Source of the DNA: Clostridia bacterium
GTDB taxonomy: Bacteria > Bacillota > Clostridia > Christensenellales > Borkfalkiaceae
DNA: 53,075 nt
Assembly: GCA_017462985.1 (NCBI GenBank)
Contig: JAFTQB010000002.1
Location: forward strand, 1-53,075
Direction: 5' to 3'
Shown here: positions 7,505 through 13,955 of the stretch, one piece after another
Layout of the letters: each line of letters opens with the position of its first letter
Position numbering within the stretch: the stretch's first letter is position 1
Notes under the pieces: generated by a model
Database searches by the model: none
What the model saw: only the letters and a program-made list of their open reading frames with translations
What the model was told of the DNA's origin: nothing
Program-made: the position numbers and the translations under genes

Positions 7505-8503
7505 ATGAACGTTTGGCAATTGGCTTCTACGAAAAACTTACAAAGGACGACGGCGCCCGATTTGAAAATTTCCCCCACGACGGCGAAAGTAAAAATCACC
7601 AAGGCGCTCCTTTCCGAAGCGGACGTCGCGGCGTACGCCGGCACGCTGAAAGTACGCTTGCCCTTGGTGTTGGGTCGGTTTGCGATCGGTCAGGTTACGG
7701 AAGCAGGCGACGATTCGTTCATGAAAAAGGGCGACAGAGTGTACTTAGCGGGCACGACGGAGGACGAACTTTCCCCCGACGGCTTGCAAACGGCAGGACA
7801 GACGACGGACGGCTTTTACCGCGATTTCACCGTAGTGGACGAATCGCAAGCGTTCGTGTTGCCCGCCTCGGTATCCGACGAAGCGGCGTTTTTGATCGAA
7901 GCGGTGGCGCTTGCGGAACGGGTCGTAGACGAAATGGAAATTTCCGTCGGTCAGCACGTTTTGGTGCTCGGCGGCGGCTTTTACGGCAATATCATGTGCC
8001 AAATCCTCATTTATCATCGCGCCGTGCCCATTTTGATCGACAATAACAGCGAACGGCTTGCGCGGGCGAAAAAGAGCGGGATCTACTATACGTTCCGTTT
8101 TGACGAAACACTCAAAGACAACGTGCTGAAAGTAACGGGCGGAAAATCGGCTGACGGCGCGATCTATTTCGCGTTTAACAACCGTATCGAACCCTCCGCA
8201 GTATTCAACTTCCTCGCACGGGATACCTTCGTAGCGTTTTGCTCATTGATGGAAAAACCGCTTTCCGTCAACCTTGAAAACGCGCTGAAAAACAACGTTA
8301 CCATCAAGGGCTTCACCGAATGCAGAGAATATATCTCGTCCGCGATCAACATTTTGGCGAACAAAGCGGTGAATTTCAAAGAATTCCCCTACTTAACGCA
8401 CGCGGAAGAACAACTTCCTAAAAAAATGGAAGAGCTTGCGGCGTTGAGCGCGAACGGCGGAGCGTTGCCCGAAGAAATGAACGTGTTCAAATTCGTCTTT
8501 TAA
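7505..8503 (+). CDS. MDR-family (alcohol dehydrogenase-like) oxidoreductase lacking the usual zinc ligands
   Basis: A 332-aa medium-chain dehydrogenase/reductase-like protein. The Rossmann half is clear: VLVLGGGFYGNIMC, then a beta strand ending in acidic IDNNSERL, indicating NAD(H) binding. The N-terminal half has the MDR beta fold, but catalytic zinc ligands are absent: where zinc ADHs have GHE it reads LVLGRFAIGQV, and no structural-zinc cysteine cluster is present. The reaction is unknown. ATG at 7505 follows AGGTG by eight bases. It opens a three-gene rightward operon with a HAD phosphatase and a YfcE phosphodiesterase. It may be a sugar or polyol dehydrogenase relative that acts without zinc, or has lost activity. 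Confidence 0.65.
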   Translation: MNVWQLASTKNLQRTTAPDLKISPTTAKVKITKALLSEADVAAYAGTLKVRLPLVLGRFAIGQVTEAGDDSFMKKGDRVYLAGTTEDELSPDGLQTAGQTTDGFYRDFTVVDESQAFVLPASVSDEAAFLIEAVALAERVVDEMEISVGQHVLVLGGGFYGNIMCQILIYHRAVPILIDNNSERLARAKKSGIYYTFRFDETLKDNVLKVTGGKSADGAIYFAFNNRIEPSAVFNFLARDTFVAFCSLMEKPLSVNLENALKNNVTIKGFTECREYISSAINILANKAVNFKEFPYLTHAEEQLPKKMEELAALSANGGALPEEMNVFKFVF

Positions 8504-8512
8504 GGAACGGTT

Positions 8513-9316
8513 ATGATCAAATTGATTGCTTGCGACCTCGACGGAACGCTGCTGAAAAAAGACGGCAGCCTTCCCGAAGGCGTTTTCGACGTCGTTACTC
8601 CCCTTTGCGAGCGCGGCGTTCTTTTTATTCCTGCCAGCGGCAGACAGTACGAAAGCTTGAAAAGGCTGTTTTCGCCCATTGCCGACCGCGCGGTGTTTTT
8701 ATGTGAAAACGGCGCGCTCGTCAAATACCTGGGTCGGTCTATTTATCTAAATCCCCTCGATTTGAAAGAAGCGAAAACGGTGATAGAGATCGCCCGAAAC
8801 ACCGAGGGCGTCTACCCCATTTACTGCGGCGAAACCACGGCATATATCGAAAACGGAGAAGAACCGTTTTTCAGCCGCGTTACCCGCCCCTATCCTTCCT
8901 ATCGGTTGGTGGAAAACCTCGATGCCGTGATCGGAAAAGAGCCGTGCTGTAAAATTTCGCTGTTTTCCACGCAAAGCGCGGAAACGCAAGCCTACGCCGC
9001 CTTGCAAGGCAAGCTGAAAAACGCCTCGATCACCCTTTCGGGCGGGCATTGGTGCGATATTGCCGCGCCGACGGCAAACAAAGGCACGGCGATACAAGAA
9101 ATCCAACGGATTTTTAAAATTAAAAAAGAGGAATGCGCCGCCTTTGGCGACCATATGAACGACGAACAGCTATTAAACGCATGCGGCTACCCGTTCGTTC
9201 CCGAAAACGCATACCCCAAAATGAAAACGCCGCAAAGAACGCTAATCCCTTCCAATGAGGAAAACGGCGTATTGCAAACGCTTTTAAAACTTGAAAAACA
9301 AGGAGTATTATCATGA
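8513..9316 (+). CDS. Cof-type HAD-superfamily phosphatase
   Basis: A 267-aa cytoplasmic HAD hydrolase of the Cof class, acting on small phosphorylated metabolites such as sugar phosphates. Motif I is CDLDGTLL (nucleophile D8, acid D10); motif II is IPASGRQYESL; the C-terminal region has NKGTAI and FGDHMNDEQLL with the metal-binding aspartates. The cap between them is of the C2 type by length. It starts nine bases after the MDR gene and overlaps the next gene by four bases (ATGA), indicating translational coupling. The substrate cannot be read from sequence. Confidence 0.88.
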   Translation: MIKLIACDLDGTLLKKDGSLPEGVFDVVTPLCERGVLFIPASGRQYESLKRLFSPIADRAVFLCENGALVKYLGRSIYLNPLDLKEAKTVIEIARNTEGVYPIYCGETTAYIENGEEPFFSRVTRPYPSYRLVENLDAVIGKEPCCKISLFSTQSAETQAYAALQGKLKNASITLSGGHWCDIAAPTANKGTAIQEIQRIFKIKKEECAAFGDHMNDEQLLNACGYPFVPENAYPKMKTPQRTLIPSNEENGVLQTLLKLEKQGVLS

Positions 9317-9864
9317 AATATTTGATCGCTTCCGATATCCACGGCTCGGCTGCTTGGTGCAGAAAGCTTTTGCGCCTTTTCGAAAAAGAGGGCGCGGACA
9401 AACTCGTTTTACTCGGCGACCTGCTTTACCACGGTCCCCGCAATCCCTTTCCCGACGGCTACGACACGGCGGCGGTATACGAGCTGTTGAACGGCGTAAA
9501 GGAAAATATCCTTTGCGTGCGCGGCAACTGCGACAGCGAAGTGGACCAAATGGTGCTTTCGTTCCCGATCATGGCAGATAGCAAAACGCTTACTTTGGGC
9601 GAAAGAACGCTGTTTTTCACGCACGGGCATTTATTCACGGCGGAAAATCCCCCGAAAGAACTCAAAGAGGGAGATATTTTGTTTAACGGGCATTTCCACG
9701 TCCCCACCTTTAAGCGTTTAGAGGGCGGCGTACTGTTCGCCAACTGCGGCTCGGTGGGCTTACCTAAGGATGGCTCGCCCCATAGCTGCCTCGTTGCAGA
9801 AGAAACCGTCTTGACTTGGAAAGACCTCGATACGGGCAACGCTTTCCATACCCAACGCCTTTAA
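9313..9864 (+). CDS. YfcE/MJ0936-family metallophosphodiesterase
   Basis: A 183-aa calcineurin-like phosphoesterase of the YfcE group. Metal ligands are visible in order: SDIHG (residues 8-12), GDLLYHGP (36-43), RGNCD (near 72), THGH (near 100) and GHFHVP (near 119-124). The length matches E. coli YfcE (184 aa), which hydrolyses phosphodiester bonds; the physiological substrate is unknown. It overlaps the HAD gene by four bases and ends the operon before a bidirectional terminator. Confidence 0.9.
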   Translation: MKYLIASDIHGSAAWCRKLLRLFEKEGADKLVLLGDLLYHGPRNPFPDGYDTAAVYELLNGVKENILCVRGNCDSEVDQMVLSFPIMADSKTLTLGERTLFFTHGHLFTAENPPKELKEGDILFNGHFHVPTFKRLEGGVLFANCGSVGLPKDGSPHSCLVAEETVLTWKDLDTGNAFHTQRL

Positions 9865-9903
9865 AACGCTCATTGGTACAAGAATAAATCAAAAATCCCC
9901 ATA

Positions 9904-9936
9904 AAAAAGCAACCGAAAAAAAATCGGTTGCTTTTT
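9904..9936. terminator. Bidirectional terminator between yfcE-like gene and queH
   Basis: A 13-bp stem AAAAAGCAACCGA/TCGGTTGCTTTTT with a 7-nt loop has A- and T-rich flanks on both sides. It serves both converging genes. Confidence 0.92.
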
Positions 9937-9941
9937 CATTT

Positions 9942-10547
9942 TCATTCCGTACCTGCCCGCCCCTTTTTCGAAAAAGAACAGCCACAGTAGTTTTGCCGAT
10001 ACAAATCGAATTGTTTGGATAATTCGATCGAACGGAGATACCCGCCTTGCTTTTTAAAATCGGAATATAAATACCTCACGCCCGTTTTTTCTTGGGCTGC
10101 CGCGCCGATCCCGTTCAGCCATTCGGCGTTTTTTAAGGGGCTGAGCGTGAGCGTAGTGGCAAACGCTTCAAAGCCGTATTCCTTTGCCGCCCAAGCCGTT
10201 TTATTCAACCGCAACGCATAGCATTGATAGCACCTCGCCCCCCGTTCCGGCTCGTTTTCCAAACCCTGCGCCATCGCATAAAACGCTTCCACTTCGTGAT
10301 CGCAATCCAAAAACGCCGCCCAGCCCGTTGCTTCCAGCAGCTTGATTTGCTCGGCTTTGCGCTTTTCGTATTCCTCTCGGTCGTCGATATTGGGATTATA
10401 ATAAAAAACGGTAACGGCAAAATGCTCTTTCAGCCGTTCCAAACACGCCGTCGAACAGGGCGCGCAACAGCTATGCAGCAGCAACCGCGTACCCTTGGTC
10501 AATTCCCTCATCATTTCTTGCATTTTTTGATCGTAATTGATTTTCAT
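9942..10547 (-). CDS. queH: Epoxyqueuosine reductase QueH
   Basis: QueH (DUF208) reduces epoxyqueuosine to queuosine at tRNA position 34 and is the non-orthologous replacement of QueG in many anaerobes. The 201-aa protein shows the conserved cysteines: HSCCAPCSTAC near residue 26, CYQC near residue 128, and YCGCSF at the end. It would act after QueA, whose gene lies at 22.9-24.0 kb. ATG at 10547 is chosen because MKINYD is the usual N-terminus. No Shine-Dalgarno precedes it, and the -10 box ends only seven bases upstream, so the mRNA may be leaderless. Confidence 0.93.
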   Translation of the reverse strand: MKINYDQKMQEMMRELTKGTRLLLHSCCAPCSTACLERLKEHFAVTVFYYNPNIDDREEYEKRKAEQIKLLEATGWAAFLDCDHEVEAFYAMAQGLENEPERGARCYQCYALRLNKTAWAAKEYGFEAFATTLTLSPLKNAEWLNGIGAAAQEKTGVRYLYSDFKKQGGYLRSIELSKQFDLYRQNYCGCSFSKKGRAGTE

Positions 10548-10554
10548 AGCCACT

Positions 10555-10583
10555 ATTATAACAAAGGAAAGCGGATTTGTCAA
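10555..10583 (-). promoter_or_regulatory. queH promoter placed to give a leaderless mRNA
   Basis: The minus strand reads TTGACA (10578-10583), 17 nt, TATAAT (10555-10560), then AGTGGCT and ATG. With normal start-site spacing (6-8 bases after -10), transcription would begin at or next to the A of the start codon. Confidence 0.85.
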
Positions 10584-10611
10584 TCCCGCGGCGGTTTTTT
10601 CTTCCCACGCC

Positions 10612-10640
10612 TTGACGAACCGCGCGAAAAAGCGTATAAT
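10612..10640 (+). promoter_or_regulatory. Promoter of rlmL-like gene
   Basis: TTGACG (10612-10617), 17 nt, TATAAT (10635-10640), divergent from queH and 26 bases before the ATG at 10667. That ATG is preceded by AGGA. Confidence 0.9.
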
Positions 10641-10666
10641 AAAAGAAAAAACGATAGGAATTTTTT

Positions 10667-11812
10667 ATGCAACTGCTCATTCCCGTCGCCGCAGGCGTAG
10701 AACAAACGGTCAAGCGGCAACTTTTCAAGCTCGGATACGAAAAAGCCCCCGCCGAAAACGGCAGGATCGCCGTCGAGGGCGATTTTCAAGATATCGCGCG
10801 ACTGAATATCTTTTTACGCAGCGGCGAACGCGTGCTTTTACAGCTCGCGCGCTTCCCCGCCGCCACCTTCGACGAGCTTTTCGACGGCTTCTATTCGATC
10901 CCTTGGGAAAACTATTTGACGATGCGTTCTAAAATCGTTATGGACGGCAAAAGCGTCCAAAGCACGCTCGCCGCGATCAAGGTATCGGGCGGCGTGGCGA
11001 AAAAGGCGATCATTCGCCGCTTGGGCGATAAGCTCAGAAGCGGCAGAAAAACCTTCGCCGAGGACGGCGCGCGCACGATCGTCGGCTTTTCCATTTTTAA
11101 AGACGAAGTAACGGTTACGATCGATACTTCGGGCGAGGGATTGCACAAGCGCGGCTACCGAACGCTTTCCGTTGCCGCGCCCATCAAGGAAACGCTCGCC
11201 GCCGCGATCATCGACAGCACCTTTTATAACCCCGACCGCGACAGCGAAAAACCGTTTGCAGATCCCTTTTGCGGCAGCGGAACCTTCCCGATCGAAGCGG
11301 CGTTAAAGGCTTGGAATATCGCGCCGGGGATCAACCGCGGCTTTGATTTCGAGCATTGGGAGTTTATCGATAAAAATTATTTATTGCAAGCGCGCGAGGA
11401 AGCGAAAGACGGCGAAACGCGGGCGCGAAAAGTGAATATTTACGGCGGCGATCTTGACGGGCGCGCGATAGAAATAGCGCGCAAGCACGCCCGCCAAGCA
11501 GGCGTTTTAGAAGCGATCGATTTTCGGCAAGCGGACGCGCGAAACTTCCAAAGCGCAACGCCACACGGCGTACTTGCCTGCAATCCCCCGTACGGGGAAC
11601 GGCTTTTGGACGAACGGGAAGTCCAAGCCTTGATGCGCGAATTTGGGAAAGCCTTTTTCGCCTTGCCCGATTGGAACGCGTATATTTTCACCTCGCTTCC
11701 CGAACTGGAACGCTATTTTGGCAAACGCGCGGACAAAAAGAAAAAATTCTCCAACGCCAACCTGCCTTGCGGACTCTATTCCTATTTTGGCAAACCGCCG
11801 AAATCTCTATGA
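10667..11812 (+). CDS. THUMP-domain 23S rRNA guanine-N2 methyltransferase (RlmL/YpsC type)
   Basis: SAM-dependent RNA methyltransferase of the RlmL N-terminal / YpsC family, which modifies a guanine of 23S rRNA (G2445 in E. coli). The 381-aa protein has an N-terminal ferredoxin-like plus THUMP region (residues 1-160, ending TIDTSGEGLHKRGYR), then a methyltransferase domain with the SAM motif DPFCGSGTFPIEAA, GGDLDGRAIEIA and the catalytic NPPYGERL near residue 308. It lacks the RlmK half found in the E. coli fusion, as usual in Firmicutes. Its stop codon TGA is supplied by the first bases of a dispersed palindromic repeat. Confidence 0.9.
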   Translation: MQLLIPVAAGVEQTVKRQLFKLGYEKAPAENGRIAVEGDFQDIARLNIFLRSGERVLLQLARFPAATFDELFDGFYSIPWENYLTMRSKIVMDGKSVQSTLAAIKVSGGVAKKAIIRRLGDKLRSGRKTFAEDGARTIVGFSIFKDEVTVTIDTSGEGLHKRGYRTLSVAAPIKETLAAAIIDSTFYNPDRDSEKPFADPFCGSGTFPIEAALKAWNIAPGINRGFDFEHWEFIDKNYLLQAREEAKDGETRARKVNIYGGDLDGRAIEIARKHARQAGVLEAIDFRQADARNFQSATPHGVLACNPPYGERLLDEREVQALMREFGKAFFALPDWNAYIFTSLPELERYFGKRADKKKKFSNANLPCGLYSYFGKPPKSL

Positions 11813-11847
11813 GATTGCCACGCTCGTAAACTCGCTCGCAATGACAG
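11811..11847 (+). repeat. Dispersed palindromic repeat family A, copy 1
   Basis: The unit runs GAGATTGCC, variable palindromic middle, CTCGCAATGACAG. The ends ATTGC and GCAAT are complementary. It begins within the stop codon of the preceding methyltransferase gene. The same unit occurs at least eleven more times in this window. Confidence 0.85.
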
Positions 11848-11927
11848 CGCAGAGCCTGCGCCCCCAAGCGGTCGTTTTTAGTTACGGTTTATAGCAGCTT
11901 CCGCATACGTCGAAACGTTCACCCGTA

Positions 11928-11970
11928 CTGTCATTGCGAAGGAGCGATAGCGACTGCGGCAATCTCGTAT
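11928..11970 (-). repeat. Dispersed palindromic repeat family A, copy 2 (inverted)
   Basis: CTGTCATTGCGAAGGAGCG to CGGCAATCTCGTAT, an inverted copy 80 bases from copy 1. Region 11813-12159 carries only repeats and a hairpin; I see no gene in it. Confidence 0.85.
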
Positions 11971-11992
11971 CATTTTTCCGCATAAAAACAAA

Positions 11993-12027
11993 GCGGCGCG
12001 CATTTTATGCGCGCCGCATTCTTTTTA
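11993..12027 (+). terminator. GC-rich hairpin with T tail downstream of rlmL-like gene
   Basis: Stem GCGGCGCGCAT/ATGCGCGCCGC with loop TTT is followed by ATTCTTTTTAT. It is about 180 bases after the rlmL-like stop, with two repeats in between. Confidence 0.75.
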
Positions 12028-12096
12028 TCATTCCTCGCCCTTATACCCCCAAACAACGCGACAATCAGAATAATTCCAATGATTTTTCCAACCTAT

Positions 12097-12136
12097 CGTC
12101 ATTTCGAGGCGGCACAGTCACCATAGCAATTTCGTA
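12097..12136 (-). repeat. Dispersed palindromic repeat family A, copy 3 (inverted, diverged)
   Basis: CGTCATTTCGAGGCGGCAC to GCAATTTCGTAT. Same layout as copies 2 and 4, with several substitutions. Confidence 0.7.
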
Positions 12137-12159
12137 TCAATGATAGTTTCTTACAAATT

Positions 12160-12543
12160 TTAATCATTCCTACCGAGTTTTCTTTGAAGTAATTCCGTCC
12201 TCATTTTTTGAGCAGTCTCTAATGTTTCGGGCGCATCCTCTTCCAACAATTTATAATAACGCGAAAATACACCTATCGCTACCTGCTCATCTTCTTCAAT
12301 GCAAATCACGGAATTGCCATCATCATCAACATCCAGTAAAAATACTATTGCTTCATCCTCTGATACTCCTTGTATTCCCAACGGCTTCAAAATACAGTAC
12401 AATCTTAATTCACTCTCAACTCTATATGGTATAACAGCAATTTGTTCAAAGGCGATTTGCCTACCAGACTCATCCATCAATACGATAGGTTCTTTGTTAT
12501 CAAAATCAAGCAATACGTCCAATAAATCAATTTCTTCATTCAT
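12160..12543 (-). CDS. DUF1292-family protein
   Basis: A 127-aa acidic cytoplasmic protein resembling the DUF1292 family: an N-terminal stretch of the type VLMDESGRQIAFEQIAVIPY followed by EDEAIVFLLDVDDDG. The function of the family is unknown. The start at 12543 is set by GGAGG eight bases upstream; the in-frame TTG further upstream lies in the ribosome site. It follows the lipoprotein gene by 38 bases and is probably cotranscribed with it. Like that gene it is AT-rich compared with the flanking housekeeping genes. Confidence 0.7.
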   Translation of the reverse strand: MNEEIDLLDVLLDFDNKEPIVLMDESGRQIAFEQIAVIPYRVESELRLYCILKPLGIQGVSEDEAIVFLLDVDDDGNSVICIEEDEQVAIGVFSRYYKLLEEDAPETLETAQKMRTELLQRKLGRND

Positions 12544-12581
12544 AATAAAATCCTCCAAATTTAATTTTTTATCGCCAAATT

Positions 12582-13637
12582 TTATATACCGATGCTTATG
12601 GAACCATCTGAATCATCGGAATCATCGCCGATCGACGAACCAGTCCATGACCCACCTCCATTTGCTCGCCTTATTCCGTATCCCGTCAATTCGCCGTTCG
12701 CAAATCGCAACGCAACATATCCCCCGTCGCTTGTATACCACAAATACATTTCGTATTCTTCCACATAAGTAAAGTTTTCATAATCGTAATCAAGCTCGTT
12801 TTCACTTAAAGCAATTTCCCATTCTTCCGCTGTTACCGTCCGTTTTAAGCTTTCATCTTGACCGCATAAAGTGCATACTCCGCTTGCAAAATTGTGCCCT
12901 GTTAAAGGAAGTTCTTCTCTTTTAAAATATTCGCAAGTTTTACATTCATACCTTGCTGTTCCGTTAAAATCGATGCCGTTAGGAATACAATACTCATTCC
13001 GTGAAACCGCTTCTAATTCGTGCGTATGAGCGGGTACGACCGTTGTTCCGTAATTTGATAAGTTCACTATCTCGCTTCTGCTCGACGTAAAAATTCCTAA
13101 TCTTACAATATATCCATCGGCAAATTGTACGGTATAATACTGCGTTTCACTAATTTGATAAATATATTCTTCCTGTTCTTCTTCATACGCATAATTCCCG
13201 TATTCTTCAAATACCGAACGCATATTGGCTACAATATTAACACATCCTTTTTCTACTGCTTCCTCATAAGTCAAATACATTTGAAAATTGTTTTCTTCTG
13301 TTTTTTGCCCAAGGAGCATATTCCCCTCTTTTTCTGCCGTAAATGCGTACTTATAATCTATTTCAGTCCCATAAAAACCTAATCCAGTGAGCGTAACATT
13401 ATAAAATCTACTGTCATCAAACGCAGCAGTCCATTCTTCCGCTGTTACCGTTCTTTTTACAACGATTTCATCCTCACCAGCCGAGCCTGTTTCGTTCTCG
13501 TCATGGTCTCCGCTTTGTTCGGTATTTGTTTCACTTTCGTTCTCGTTACCGCTTGGAACATCGCAAGCGATCAAGCCAAACGCAAGAAAACAACCGACAA
13601 ACATTACAGCTAAAAACTTAAAAATTTTGTTTCTCAT
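12582..13637 (-). CDS. Predicted lipoprotein with duplicated RTVTAEEW modules and a zinc-ribbon-like motif
   Basis: A 351-aa exported protein of unknown function. Residues 1-24 are a lipoprotein signal peptide: MRNK, hydrophobic core, lipobox LIAC with Cys25 as lipidation site. An acidic Glu/Asn/Ser-rich linker follows. The phrase KRTVTAEEW occurs twice, near residues 61-69 and 265-273, suggesting two related beta domains. Between them HTHELEAV and CKTCEYF...LPLTGHNF...CTLCG form the Cys-pair motif common in surface proteins of gut Clostridia. The C-terminus is Asp/Ser-rich. Expression appears controlled by a long structured leader with an intrinsic terminator. GGAGG precedes the start. Base composition is AT-rich. 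Confidence 0.75.
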   Translation of the reverse strand: MRNKIFKFLAVMFVGCFLAFGLIACDVPSGNENESETNTEQSGDHDENETGSAGEDEIVVKRTVTAEEWTAAFDDSRFYNVTLTGLGFYGTEIDYKYAFTAEKEGNMLLGQKTEENNFQMYLTYEEAVEKGCVNIVANMRSVFEEYGNYAYEEEQEEYIYQISETQYYTVQFADGYIVRLGIFTSSRSEIVNLSNYGTTVVPAHTHELEAVSRNEYCIPNGIDFNGTARYECKTCEYFKREELPLTGHNFASGVCTLCGQDESLKRTVTAEEWEIALSENELDYDYENFTYVEEYEMYLWYTSDGGYVALRFANGELTGYGIRRANGGGSWTGSSIGDDSDDSDGSISIGI

Positions 13638-13649
13638 AAAAGAAACCTC

Positions 13650-13686
13650 CCGTAAAAATATTTTTTACGGCACGAAAAAAGTGCCG
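13650..13686 (-). promoter_or_regulatory. Mutually exclusive hairpins between leader terminator and ribosome site
   Basis: Hairpin B pairs CGGCAC (complement of 13681-13686) with GTGCCG (complement of 13668-13673). It uses the 3' arm of the terminator, so the two cannot coexist. Hairpin C pairs CCGTAAAAA with TTTTTACGG (13650-13670), conflicts with B and abuts the GGAGG ribosome site (13646-13650). This chain of alternatives is typical of attenuators. Confidence 0.5.
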
Positions 13687-13707
13687 CCTCGCTCAGCGAA
13701 ACGACAC
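13675..13707 (-). terminator. Intrinsic terminator inside the lipoprotein leader (attenuator)
   Basis: Leftward, an 11-bp stem GTGTCGTTTCG/CGAGGCGGCAC (with G-U pairs) and loop CTGAG is followed directly by TTTTTT. It lies 38 bases upstream of the lipoprotein start, within its leader, so full-length transcription requires read-through. Confidence 0.75.
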
Positions 13708-13734
13708 CTGTAAAAATGCCCCTCTCGCTTTGCT

Positions 13735-13850
13735 GCGACACAATTTCATTAACAATAAGTTTCGAAAAAACTCATTATTGTAACGCGAAAAAGATACACC
13801 TCTACCAAAGAAGTATATGCGTTCTTTCGAAACCTATGAAATTATGTCGC
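13735..13850 (-). ncRNA. Candidate structured leader RNA (riboswitch-like) of the lipoprotein operon
   Basis: Read leftward from 13850. P1 is 15 bp (13836-13850 with 13735-13749, one G-U pair). Inside it, GTTTCGAAA (13825-13833) can pair with TTTCGAAAC (13759-13767). Next is a hairpin, AACGC/GCGTT extended by ATATACTTC/GAGGTGTAT with loop TTTGGTA (13782-13823). Then ACAATAA/TTATTGT (13775-13781 with 13752-13758) has a loop that contains the second TTTCGAAA copy, giving a pseudoknot. The predicted transcription start coincides with the first base of P1, and a terminator follows downstream. I do not recognise a known riboswitch class. The alternative is a palindromic insertion element. Confidence 0.55.
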
Positions 13851-13856
13851 AACCTT

Positions 13857-13885
13857 ATTTTACCACCTTTTCCTCGTTTTGTCAA
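13857..13885 (-). promoter_or_regulatory. Promoter of the lipoprotein-DUF1292 operon
   Basis: The minus strand reads TTGACA (13880-13885), 17 nt, TAAAAT (13857-13862). Six bases separate the -10 box from the first base of helix P1 of the leader. The leader is therefore about 213 bases long. Confidence 0.9.
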
Positions 13886-13906
13886 CAATTTATAAAAAAC
13901 GGCGCA

Positions 13907-13944
13907 AAAAAAACTTCGTCTGCGTGATACAGACGAAGTTTTTT
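13907..13944. terminator. Terminator of the aminotransferase gene
   Basis: Stem AAACTTCGTCTG/CAGACGAAGTTT with a 7-nt loop has A- and T-runs on both flanks, 12 bases after the aminotransferase stop (leftward) and just ahead of the lipoprotein promoter. Confidence 0.9.
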
Positions 13945-13955
13945 ACTTGTTTTCG

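Noticed and set aside
13675-13850. T-box leader
   Set aside because: The leader has a terminator, but I see no AGGGTGGNACCGCG motif, and the downstream gene is a lipoprotein, not an aminoacyl-tRNA synthetase or amino-acid gene.
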